From the NCBI RefSeq assembly GCF_002043095.1, contig NZ_MVOC01000009.1:62001-126000 (forward strand): a stretch of 64,000 nucleotides of DNA. Reading direction: 5' to 3'. The translations under genes and the position numbers were made by a program. Numbering within the stretch: the first letter of the stretch is position 1; every line of letters starts with the position of its first letter. The stretch comes from Mycobacterium sp. AT1. GTDB taxonomy: Bacteria; Actinomycetota; Actinomycetes; Mycobacteriales; Mycobacteriaceae. Below the pieces are notes generated by a model. That model saw nothing but the letters and a program-made list of their open reading frames with translations, was not told the DNA's origin and made no database searches. Shown in pieces: positions 34,178 through 43,375 of the stretch.

Positions 34178-35475
34178 GCGATCCGGCCTGGGTCGAGCAC
34201 GCAATCTGGTGGCAGATCTACCCACTCGGATTCGTGGGGGCCTTCCCCGCCGACCCTCCACCGACCGCCGACGAGCACCGCCTACGCCGGGTCGCGGAGT
34301 GGTTCGACCACGCACTCGAACTTGGCGCGTCGGGCGTTGCGCTGGGCCCCGTATTCGCCTCCCAGACCCACGGCTACGACACGACGGACCACTACGCAGT
34401 CGACCCGCGCCTCGGCGACGACTCCGACTTCGACCACCTCGTCACCGAGGCCAAGAGCCGCGGACTTCGAATCCTGCTCGACGGCGTCTTCAACCACGTC
34501 GGCTCCGAGTTCGGTCGTCACCGCGAGGCCGTCGCCGGAGGCGACGACTCGTGGTTCCGCAAGGGCCGCAACGGTTTGGCCACCTTCGAGGGACACGGCG
34601 GGCTGATCACGCTCAACCATCGCAACCCCGAGGTCGTCGACTACGTCGTCGACGTCATGTTGCACTGGTTGCGGCGCGGCGCCGACGGTTGGCGGCTCGA
34701 CGCCGCCTACGCGGTGCCTCCCGACTTCTGGGCCAAGGTGCTGCCGCGGGTCCGCAGCGAGTTTCCCGACGCATGGTTCGTCGGCGAGGTGATCCACGGT
34801 GACTACGCGGGCATCGTGTCGGCGTCGACCTTCGACTCCGTCACGCAGTACGAACTGTGGAAGGCGATGTGGAGCAGCCTCAACGACGTCAACTTCCACG
34901 AACTCGACCACGCGTTGACCCGGCATGACCAGTTCCTCGAGACCTTCGTTCCCCTGACGTTCGTCGGCAACCACGACGTCACCCGCATCGCCAGCCAGCT
35001 GTCCGACCAGCGACACGTCGGCCACGCGCTCGCGGTGATGCTGACCATCGGCGGCACGCCGAGCGTGTACGCCGGCGACGAATGGGCCTACCGCGGCGTC
35101 AAGGAGGAGCGATTCGGCGGCGACGACGCCGTCCGTCCGGAATTCCCGGCGCACCCAAGCGAATCCGATCATCTCGGGCACGACACCTTCCGTTTGCACC
35201 AGCACCTGATCGGCCTTCGTCGCCGCCATCCGTGGCTGCACCACGCCCGCACGACGGCCCTGCACCTGACCAACGGCCAGTACGTCTATCGCACGTCCGC
35301 GGACGAGGGGTCCCTCGTCGTGGCACTCAACGTAGACGACGAGCCGTTGCGAATGCCGTTGGCGAAGTTGGGGTTCGGCAGTGGCCGGGTGGTCGCCGGT
35401 TCGGGCGTGCCGCCGGAGGACGTCGTGGACCATCTCGACGTCGAGCCACACGGCTGGGCCGTCCTCACCGTCTAG
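34174..35475 (+). CDS. GH13 alpha-amylase-family glycosidase
   Basis: A 433-aa cytosolic GH13 (beta/alpha)8 enzyme acting on alpha-glucosidic bonds. The four conserved regions are intact: DGVFNH (region I, about 103-108), GWRLDAAY with nucleophile Asp176, GEVIHGDY with acid Glu205, and FVGNHDVTR with Asp268. There is no signal peptide or carbohydrate-binding module. It is shorter than most alpha-amylases (small B domain), so maltooligosaccharide, trehalose-related or sucrose-like substrates are possible. It is coupled by ATGA to the membrane-deaminase fusion, an odd pairing. Confidence 0.9.
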   Translation: MSDPAWVEHAIWWQIYPLGFVGAFPADPPPTADEHRLRRVAEWFDHALELGASGVALGPVFASQTHGYDTTDHYAVDPRLGDDSDFDHLVTEAKSRGLRILLDGVFNHVGSEFGRHREAVAGGDDSWFRKGRNGLATFEGHGGLITLNHRNPEVVDYVVDVMLHWLRRGADGWRLDAAYAVPPDFWAKVLPRVRSEFPDAWFVGEVIHGDYAGIVSASTFDSVTQYELWKAMWSSLNDVNFHELDHALTRHDQFLETFVPLTFVGNHDVTRIASQLSDQRHVGHALAVMLTIGGTPSVYAGDEWAYRGVKEERFGGDDAVRPEFPAHPSESDHLGHDTFRLHQHLIGLRRRHPWLHHARTTALHLTNGQYVYRTSADEGSLVVALNVDDEPLRMPLAKLGFGSGRVVAGSGVPPEDVVDHLDVEPHGWAVLTV

Positions 35476-35900
35476 CGGCCGGCCAGCATTGCCTGGGTCT
35501 TCGCGTCTCGCTCGCCGCCGTAGAACTTCTCGAGCACGGCCACGAAGTCCCGGTCGTCGTCGGCCACCTCGGCGAACAGCGTCGTCGACGACCACAGCTT
35601 GAGCGCGTCAACCTGGCCCATCAGCGCTTCGGCGCTGACGGCGCCGGACTGCGACACCAACTGCGCGCACTGCCGCAGGCGGGGACCGAGAACGTCGTGG
35701 ACGAGGTATGCGGAAGCCTCGTCGCGGGAGGCAATCCCGTAGTACTCGGCAGTCGACGTCCGGCCCAGCCCGCGCAGTTGCGGGAAGACGAACCACATCC
35801 AGTGGGACCGCTTGCGGCCGCTGCGCAGTTCGTCCAGCACGGTGTCGAAGACGGGCGCCTGCGCCTCGACGAAGCGCTCCAGGTGATGAGGATCGTCCAT
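35472..35900 (-). CDS. DUF1810 family protein
   Basis: A 142-aa DUF1810 protein: LERFVEAQAPVFDTVLDELR, then RSHWMWFVFPQLRGLGRTST and AYLVHDVLGPRLRQCAQLV match the family across its usual length. The structure is helical, with no known activity; the strictly conserved Lys/Ser-His-Trp-Met-Trp-Phe segment suggests a ligand site. ATG 35900 is used because similarity starts there. It overlaps the GH13 3' end by 4 bp in convergent orientation and is divergent from the cyclase gene. Confidence 0.85.
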   Translation of the reverse strand: MDDPHHLERFVEAQAPVFDTVLDELRSGRKRSHWMWFVFPQLRGLGRTSTAEYYGIASRDEASAYLVHDVLGPRLRQCAQLVSQSGAVSAEALMGQVDALKLWSSTTLFAEVADDDRDFVAVLEKFYGGERDAKTQAMLAGR

Positions 35901-35974
35901 CCCTCCACCGTGCCCGAAAGTGCGGCACGCGTCGAACATTTCTCGAGTGACCGCGACCAGCCGCTTTTGCCAGC

Positions 35975-35980
35975 TAGTCT
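35975..35980 (+). promoter_or_regulatory. -10 box of the cyclase-mscS operon
   Basis: TAGTCT lies 9 nt before ATG 35990 with no Shine-Dalgarno between, giving a leaderless or near-leaderless transcript for the cyclase gene. Confidence 0.4.
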
Positions 35981-35989
35981 GACCAACCG

Positions 35990-38188
35990 ATGACGACGCC
36001 GCAGCAGGACGACACCCAGGTCAGGGCAGCCGACTCGACCGAATCCGCCACGCGGAGCCGACGCAGGGTGATGTCGCGGGTGAGCATCCAGTCGAAGCTG
36101 CTGGTGATGCTGCTCCTGACGAGCATCCTGTCAGCGGCGGTCGTGGGTGCCATCGGCTATCAGTCCGGGCGCAGCTCGTTGCGTGCGTCGGTCTTCGACC
36201 GGCTTACCGAGATCCGGCAGTCCCAGAGCCGCAGCCTGCAGAACGGGATCGAGGATCTCAAGAACTCCTTGGTCGTGTACTCGCGGGGGTCGACGGCGAC
36301 CCAGGCGATCGGTGACTTCACCGCGGGGTTCGACCAACTCGCCACCGCCGTCGTCACCCCGGCAGAGGAACAGTCCCTCGACGACTACTACACGAAGCGC
36401 TTCGCCAAGGACGAGTACGCCCAGACCGGTGCGGAGATCGACGTGCAGGCGCTGCTGCCGACGTCCGGTGCCCCCGCCTATCTTCAGTCGCTCTACACCG
36501 TCCCGTTTGGCGCCTATGGCAAACCCACCGCGGACTGGGACGCCGCGATCCGCAGTGACGACGCTCGCGACGGCAGTGCATGGTCGGCCGCCAACGCCCG
36601 GTACAACGACTTCTTCCGCGAGATCGTGACCCGGTTCCAATTCGAGGACGCGCTGCTGATCGACACCCGCGGCAACGTCGTCTACAGCGCCTACAAGGGC
36701 GTCGACCTCGGCACCAACATCCTCACCGGGCCGTACAAGGGCAGCAAGCTCGGCGACGCCTACCAGGGGGCGCTCGACTCCAACGCCGTGGACTACGTGG
36801 GAATCACCGACTTCGGCGACTACCAGCCCGCCACCGAGCCCACGGCCTGGTTCGTGTCACCGGTCGGACCGCAGGGACGGGTGGACGGGGTCCTGGCGCT
36901 GCAGTTCCCCATCTCGAAGATCAACCAGCTGATGACCTTCGACGGGCAGTGGCAACGATCCGGGATGGGCGCCACCGGCGAGACCTTCATCGTCGGCCCC
37001 GACGATCTCATGCGCTCAAACTCCCGAATGTTCATCGAGGATCCCAAGACCTACGAGCGTGACGTCGTCGAGGCGGGCACACCGCCCGACGTGGCGCAGG
37101 ATTCGATCCGGCAACACGGCACCACGCTGGTGCAGCCCGTCGCCACGGAGGCGACCAAACTGGCCCAACAGGGTCAACGCGGCACGCTGATAGCCCCCGA
37201 CTACCTCGGCCACGAGACGCTGCAGGCCTACGCGCCCGCCGACATTCCCGGGCTGCGGTGGGCGGTCGTCGCAAAGATCGACACCGCGGAGGCGTTCGCG
37301 CCGGTGTCGGCGTTCACCAGGAAGCTGGTGCTGTCCACGGTGGCCATCATCTTCGTGGTCTGCATCGCCGCAATGCTGCTGGCCCGGCTGTTCGTGCGGC
37401 CCATCCGCCGACTGGAGAGCGGCGCGCAACAAATCAGTTCCGGCGACTACGGGACCACGATCCCCGTGGTGTCGCGCGACGAATTCGGCGACCTGACAGT
37501 CGCTTTCAACGACATGAGCCGAAACTTGGCCATCAAGGAAGATCTGCTCAACGAGCAGCGGCGGGAGAACGACCGCCTGCTGCTGTCCCTGATGCCCGAA
37601 CAGGTGGCGGCCCGTTACCGCGACGGCGAGGAGACCATCTCCCAGGACCACCAGGACGTCACGGTGATCTTCGCCGACATCGTCGGTCTCGACGAACTGT
37701 CGGCCGGCCTGACCTCCGAGGAGTCGCTGGCCATCGTCAACAAACTGGTGCGCCAGTTCGACGCCGCGGCCGACGGCCTCGGCATCGAACGGGTTCGCTC
37801 GCTGCGCAACGGATACCTGGCGAGCTGCGGGCTCAACGTGCCGCGCATCGACAACGTCCGGCGCACGGTGGACTTCGCCGTCGAGATGAACCGCATCGTC
37901 GACCGGTTCAACACCGAGGGCCACCACACCCTGAAGCTGCGGGCCGGCATCGACACCGGCAAGGTGAGCAGCGGGTTGGTTGGCCGGTCCAGCCTCGCCT
38001 ACGACATGTGGGGCTCGGCGGTCGACCTGGCCTATCAGGTGCAGAGCGGCTCACCCCAGCCCGGCGTCTACGTGACGGCGGACGTGTACGACGCGATGCG
38101 CGACACCCGCCAGTTCACCCCCGCGGGTGAGGTCACGGTAGGCAACGTGACACAACCCATTTGGCGACTCGGGGAGCGTCAGTCATGA
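35990..38188 (+). CDS. membrane nucleotide cyclase-like protein with Cache and HAMP domains, degenerate active site
   Basis: A 732-aa receptor-type protein orthologous, as far as I recall, to M. tuberculosis Rv2435c. Order: cytoplasmic leader, membrane helix (about 36-56), extracytoplasmic Cache-like sensor (about 60-435), second helix, HAMP (about 465-515), class III cyclase domain (about 545-725). Only part of the catalytic set survives. Metal ligand Asp563 (FADIVG) is present, but the second metal Asp is Asn607 (LRNGY), the substrate Lys is Arg603, and the transition-state Asn/Arg pair is Asp679/Gln683. Cyclase activity is therefore doubtful. ATGA couples it to an MscS channel with a cyclic-nucleotide domain. 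Confidence 0.9.
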   Translation: MTTPQQDDTQVRAADSTESATRSRRRVMSRVSIQSKLLVMLLLTSILSAAVVGAIGYQSGRSSLRASVFDRLTEIRQSQSRSLQNGIEDLKNSLVVYSRGSTATQAIGDFTAGFDQLATAVVTPAEEQSLDDYYTKRFAKDEYAQTGAEIDVQALLPTSGAPAYLQSLYTVPFGAYGKPTADWDAAIRSDDARDGSAWSAANARYNDFFREIVTRFQFEDALLIDTRGNVVYSAYKGVDLGTNILTGPYKGSKLGDAYQGALDSNAVDYVGITDFGDYQPATEPTAWFVSPVGPQGRVDGVLALQFPISKINQLMTFDGQWQRSGMGATGETFIVGPDDLMRSNSRMFIEDPKTYERDVVEAGTPPDVAQDSIRQHGTTLVQPVATEATKLAQQGQRGTLIAPDYLGHETLQAYAPADIPGLRWAVVAKIDTAEAFAPVSAFTRKLVLSTVAIIFVVCIAAMLLARLFVRPIRRLESGAQQISSGDYGTTIPVVSRDEFGDLTVAFNDMSRNLAIKEDLLNEQRRENDRLLLSLMPEQVAARYRDGEETISQDHQDVTVIFADIVGLDELSAGLTSEESLAIVNKLVRQFDAAADGLGIERVRSLRNGYLASCGLNVPRIDNVRRTVDFAVEMNRIVDRFNTEGHHTLKLRAGIDTGKVSSGLVGRSSLAYDMWGSAVDLAYQVQSGSPQPGVYVTADVYDAMRDTRQFTPAGEVTVGNVTQPIWRLGERQS

Positions 38189-39588
38189 CACGGATCGTCG
38201 ACTCGTCCTGGTTCTACTGGGCGGTCGGCGTCGCGATCGGGCTGCCGATCGGATTGGTGGCGCTCACCGAGCTTCGGGTCGCGCTGACCCGCCGCAACAG
38301 CGGGCTCGCCCGCCCCGTCGGGTTGGTGCGCAACTACATCCTGCCGCTGGCCGCGCTGCTCCTGCTGTTGGTCAAGGCCACCGAAGTGCCCGCAGAGGCG
38401 ACGCCGGTGCGCATCATCTCCACCGTGCTTGGCTTCGTCCTGCTGATTCTGATGTTGTCGGGCTTGAACGCCACGCTGTTCCAGGGTGCGCCGGAAGGGT
38501 CGTGGCGCAAGCGAATCCCGTCGATCTTCCTGGACGTGGCCCGCTTCGTGGTGATCGCCGTCGGACTCGCGGTGATCTTCTCCTACATCTGGGGCGCAAA
38601 CGTCGGCGGCCTCTTCACCGCGCTCGGCATCACGTCGATCGTGCTTGGCCTGACGCTGCAGAACTCGGTCGGTCAGATCATCTCTGGTCTGCTGCTGCTC
38701 TTCGAGCAGCCCTTCCGGCTTGGTGACTGGGTCGACGTCACCTCGGCCAGGGGCCGTGTCGTCGAAGTCAACTGGCGCGCAACGCACATCGACACCGGCA
38801 GCGGTCTGCACATCATCCCGAACTCCGTGCTGGCCGCGGCCTCCTTCGCCAACCTGAGCCGACCGCCCGGCGACCACTCCATTTCGGTGACGACGACGTT
38901 CTCCCCCAACGATCCGCCCGACGACGTGTGCGCGATGCTGACCCGCGTCGCCAGCGGGCTGCCGCATCTTCGTGGCGAGGCCGTGCCGACGACCGTCACC
39001 AGCGGGTCGGGTGAATACACGACGGCGATCCCGTTGCGATCCCCCGCCGACGACTCCGCCACTCGGGCAACGTTCTTGCGGTGGGTTTGGTACGCCTCCC
39101 GGCGGGCGGGTTTGCGCCTCGACGACGTCGATGACGACTTCGCGAGCGAGGATCGCATGGAGAGCTCCATGCGGATCGTGGCGCCGACGTTGCGCCTCAA
39201 CGACTCCGACAAGCAGGCGTTGATTCCGAGCCTTCGGCTCACCAGGTATGGCGCAGACGAGGCCATCCAAACCCCAGGTTTGGTACCGAAGCGGATGACC
39301 TTCATCGTGAGTGGCCGGGTGCGTCTGATCGCCCGCGGCGAGGACGGCGTGCTGGTCCCCGTCCGGACCCTGGAGGAAGGCGACTTCCTCGGTTCCAGCA
39401 CGTTGACCAGGGAGCCCGTCACCGGCGGCGCGTATGCCCTCGGAGAGGTCACCGTGCTGCAGATCGAGCGCGCCGACGTCGAAGAACTGGTGGCGCGAAA
39501 GCCGTTGCTGCTGCAGGAGATCGGCCGCACCATCGAGGAACGCAACGCAGACGTGCGGCGAGCGCTCGCGGCGGCCACCCTGAGCTGA
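38185..39588 (+). CDS. MscS-type mechanosensitive channel with C-terminal cyclic-nucleotide-binding domain
   Basis: A 467-aa channel corresponding to Rv2434c. Four or so membrane helices lead to the MscS pore-lining and beta domain (LGITSIVLGLTLQNSVGQII then LLLLFEQPFRLGDWVDV, about 148-190), then a cytoplasmic vestibule. Residues about 340-460 form a cNMP-binding beta roll (FIVSGRVRLIARGEDGVLVP, RTLEEGDFLGSSTL). The phosphate-binding cassette lacks an obvious RAA/RTA arginine, so ligand identity is uncertain. It shares its promoter with the cyclase-like sensor (ATGA overlap), implying that the sensor gates or modulates the channel. Confidence 0.9.
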   Translation: MTRIVDSSWFYWAVGVAIGLPIGLVALTELRVALTRRNSGLARPVGLVRNYILPLAALLLLLVKATEVPAEATPVRIISTVLGFVLLILMLSGLNATLFQGAPEGSWRKRIPSIFLDVARFVVIAVGLAVIFSYIWGANVGGLFTALGITSIVLGLTLQNSVGQIISGLLLLFEQPFRLGDWVDVTSARGRVVEVNWRATHIDTGSGLHIIPNSVLAAASFANLSRPPGDHSISVTTTFSPNDPPDDVCAMLTRVASGLPHLRGEAVPTTVTSGSGEYTTAIPLRSPADDSATRATFLRWVWYASRRAGLRLDDVDDDFASEDRMESSMRIVAPTLRLNDSDKQALIPSLRLTRYGADEAIQTPGLVPKRMTFIVSGRVRLIARGEDGVLVPVRTLEEGDFLGSSTLTREPVTGGAYALGEVTVLQIERADVEELVARKPLLLQEIGRTIEERNADVRRALAAATLS

Positions 39589-41017
<1,429 letters not shown>

Positions 41018-41041
41018 CGGAGCCTGTCGCACAGAAGAACC

Positions 41042-41080
41042 AAGGGAACCTGCCGTCACCCCCGGACGGCAGGTTCCCTT
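41042..41080. terminator. strong intrinsic terminator after fbpC
   Basis: A perfect 16-bp stem (AAGGGAACCTGCCGTC at 41042-41057 and its complement at 41065-41080) with a 7-nt loop, followed on the plus strand by CTTCGTTC. It lies between the convergent fbpC and GNAT-AAA genes and can work in both directions. Confidence 0.9.
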
Positions 41081-41086
41081 CTTCGT

Positions 41087-42361
41087 TCACAATCGGGTGC
41101 ACTGTCCGATGTCCGCCTCGAACTCGGCGAGCATCGCATCGGTCAACGTCGGTCTGGTGTCGGCGATCGCGGCCAAGTAGTCCTCGGTGTGGGCCGGCTC
41201 GCCGCGGCGGAACTCGATCTCGCGCTCGAACGCCGACTGCGAGCCCTTACGGGCGGCAAATTCGATGTCCGCAGGCGTGAACATCGCGCTCGCGGAGGCC
41301 AAGTGGGCGACGTCGACAGAATCCGACGGCGCCAGGTATCGAGCCCAGATCGCGGCCCGGGCCGTCGCGTCGGGCGGGCCAATGGGGATGACGTAATCGA
41401 ACCGCCCGGGCCGCAGAATCGCCGAGTCGAGCGAGCGCACCGAGTTCGTGGCGCAGACCAGCAATCGGTCGCCGTGCTGCCGGAAGGCCGGAATCAGCTT
41501 GAGGAGCTCGTTGGTGACCCCGTGGGCCGGGTCGGTGGGGACGCCCGATCGTGATCCGGCGATCTCCTCCACCTCGTCGATGAACACCAACACCGAGTCG
41601 AGATCCGCAAGTGTGGCGAAGGCGTCGCGTAGCGCCCCTGCCATCGCGACGCCCGGCGTGGCGAGCCGCGACGGGAAGAGTTCGACGAACGGCCAGCCGA
41701 GTCGGCCGGCGACGGCCTTGGCAAAGGTGGTCTTGCCCGTGCCGGGCGGCCCGAAGAGGATCACAGCCTTGGGTGGAGTCACCGCGTATTCCGCTGCCGC
41801 ACTTGGTTCGACGAGCGGCAGCACGATGCGTCGCTCGATGACGAGCTTCTCGGCTTCCATCCCGGCCATGGCGTGCCAATGGCCGCGTGGGATGACCTGG
41901 GCTCCCACCGCGGACAGCAGACCCGCATCCGAGGAACCGGGATGGTCGATCTTCTCGAAGTAGCTCAGCCCGGTGCGTTCCTCGTAGCCCGCACTCAGCA
42001 GCGCCTTCGTTCCTGCCGCCTTCGGCGGCAACATTGCCGTGATGCGCCGTGCACCCGCGACTCGCAGGCGCTGCTCCAGTTCGTTCAGCAGGGCACTCCC
42101 GAGCCCCCGGTCTCGCCACCGACTGGCCAACGCCACCATCGTGATCCAGGCCCGATCGCCGTGGACCAGTCCTCCGGCGATGCCGACCGGTTGGTCACCA
42201 ACGACGGCGACGACGCACGGTTGGCCGCCTCGCGCATTGGTTACCACTTCGGATACGCCGTACGCGGGCAACGGTTCACCGGGGAGCCGGTTCTGCTCCC
42301 AGATCGAGATGAGCTCGTCGAGGTCGTCGTCGTGGAAGTCACGCAGCCGCCAGGGGTTCAT
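41087..42361 (-). CDS. GNAT acetyltransferase fused to an AAA+ ATPase
   Basis: A single 424-aa frame. Residues 1-140 are a GNAT N-acetyltransferase with acetyl-CoA motif WRDRGLGSALLNELEQRL (82-99) and preceding strand AWITMVALA. Residues about 165-420 are an AAA+ module: Walker A GPPGTGKT (204-211), Walker B VLVFIDEVEE (258-267), sensor Asn in VCATNSVRS, arginine finger in LRPGRFD and a sensor-2-like C-domain. It looks like an ATP-driven remodeller whose partner or target is acetylated, but the substrate is unknown. Antitoxin/toxin or protein-quality roles are guesses. It is convergent with fbpC, and the secreted-protein gene upstream has its own terminator. Confidence 0.86.
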   Translation of the reverse strand: MNPWRLRDFHDDDLDELISIWEQNRLPGEPLPAYGVSEVVTNARGGQPCVVAVVGDQPVGIAGGLVHGDRAWITMVALASRWRDRGLGSALLNELEQRLRVAGARRITAMLPPKAAGTKALLSAGYEERTGLSYFEKIDHPGSSDAGLLSAVGAQVIPRGHWHAMAGMEAEKLVIERRIVLPLVEPSAAAEYAVTPPKAVILFGPPGTGKTTFAKAVAGRLGWPFVELFPSRLATPGVAMAGALRDAFATLADLDSVLVFIDEVEEIAGSRSGVPTDPAHGVTNELLKLIPAFRQHGDRLLVCATNSVRSLDSAILRPGRFDYVIPIGPPDATARAAIWARYLAPSDSVDVAHLASASAMFTPADIEFAARKGSQSAFEREIEFRRGEPAHTEDYLAAIADTRPTLTDAMLAEFEADIGQCTRL

Positions 42362-42472
42362 CGGTCATTCGTAGCGGTACGACTCGTCGACGCCATCACC
42401 CATTTGGGGGGTTGGGTCGGGTAGACGCCTCGCGACGACGCCTACCAACGAACACCGCCACCATCCCGCCCG

Positions 42473-42521
42473 CAGCCGCAAGAGTCGCTCCTCGACGGGC
42501 TTTCAGCGACTCTTGCGGCTG
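42473..42521. terminator. 17-bp perfect hairpin after the small secreted-protein gene
   Basis: CAGCCGCAAGAGTCGCT (42473-42489) and its exact complement (42505-42521) flank a 15-nt loop. It lies 14 bp past the stop of the minus-strand gene 42535-42765, so it most likely ends that transcript. Confidence 0.8.
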
Positions 42522-42534
42522 GTCGCCGGGTATC

Positions 42535-42765
42535 TCAATCGAAGAACATGAAGGCCCGCGGCGACGAGAAGTTGCCGTAGGAATTCGGTGAGGAGACCGT
42601 CGGCGGGTGCACCACGATTGCGTTGTGCCCCTGCTTGTCCGTCATCGTGGTCCGACCGTTGTCGACGGTGGTGCTGGGATTCGAGGCGCCGGCGATCGGG
42701 GCCATGGCGAAGGCCGCGGCGGCGAGTCCGGTCATGACACCCGTTGCCAAGTAACGTAACTTCAT
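42535..42765 (-). CDS. small secreted protein (76 aa)
   Basis: A 76-aa protein with a clear Sec signal: basic start MKLRYLATG, hydrophobic VMTGLAAAAFAMAPIAGA, predicted cut after AGA near residue 27. The mature part is about 49 aa, Ser/Asn/Thr-rich, without Cys (SNPSTTVDNGRTTMTDKQ...), and ends in aromatic residues (PRAFMFFD). GGAG lies 7 nt before ATG 42765. I do not recognise it. It faces the second small secreted-protein gene (43069) across a 303-bp region rich in short dyads, which suggests co-regulation. Confidence 0.8.
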   Translation of the reverse strand: MKLRYLATGVMTGLAAAAFAMAPIAGASNPSTTVDNGRTTMTDKQGHNAIVVHPPTVSSPNSYGNFSSPRAFMFFD

Positions 42766-43068
42766 CTTGTACTCCATTCTCAATGTGTCGCTTCGTGAAG
42801 CGATTTCGTCTTACAAGTACCAATCTACCTACGCAAGAGCGGGTTTCATCGTCCCGGACCGGCTTCATGCCAAACGCAAACATATGCGTCAGATATGTGA
42901 TTCACGGAACTATCACCGGCATCGATCGTCAGTTGGCTGCGTTAATCCGTTGTAGTACAACATTTTTCAGCTACCCGAACGACTGGCGCCACGCACCGCC
43001 CGCCCGACCGGCCGCCGTACGCTGGGTTCCGAGTATTTGTGAATACGACACCTGGACAAGGGAGTTCA
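42766..43068. other. 303-bp AT-richer divergent region with dyads
   Basis: The region between the two small secreted-protein genes looks noticeably less GC-rich than its surroundings. It holds ACATAT-GCGTCAG-ATATGT (42880-42898), GTTGTA-G-TACAAC (42949-42961, perfect) and GTATT-TGTG-AATAC (43033-43046). These are candidate regulator sites for one or both genes. No open frame inside is convincing. Confidence 0.5.
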
Positions 43069-43368
43069 ATGACGACCGTAGGAACCACCGCCGCCACCAT
43101 CAGCCTGATGACGATCGTCGGACTCGGCCTCGCCGCACCGGCATCGGCCGCGGACACCAAGACCCGCTCACCCGCCGACGTGATCGCTCAGCTGGAAGAC
43201 CAGGGCCACCACGTTCAACTCAACGGATCGTCGAATGTTCCGCTGTCGCAGTGCAAGCTCACCGGCGTGCACGGCCTGAACGACTCGAATCTCGACACCT
43301 CGGGCAACCGGATCGACTCCGACCTGTACACCACGGTGTACGTCGACGTCGTCTGCAACGACGTCTGA
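43069..43368 (+). CDS. small secreted protein with two cysteines (99 aa)
   Basis: A 99-aa exported protein. The signal peptide covers about residues 1-28 (ATISLMTIVGLGLAAPASA, cut before ADTKT). The mature part (about 71 aa) has two Cys, one in PLSQCKLTGVHGL and one in VDVVCNDV, likely forming a disulfide, in the style of small mycobacterial secreted DUF-type proteins. GGGAG lies 4-5 nt before ATG 43069; an upstream ATG at 43039 would spoil the signal. Function unknown. It ends 8 bp before the convergent trcS stop. Confidence 0.82.
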   Translation: MTTVGTTAATISLMTIVGLGLAAPASAADTKTRSPADVIAQLEDQGHHVQLNGSSNVPLSQCKLTGVHGLNDSNLDTSGNRIDSDLYTTVYVDVVCNDV

Positions 43369-43375
43369 CGGCGCC

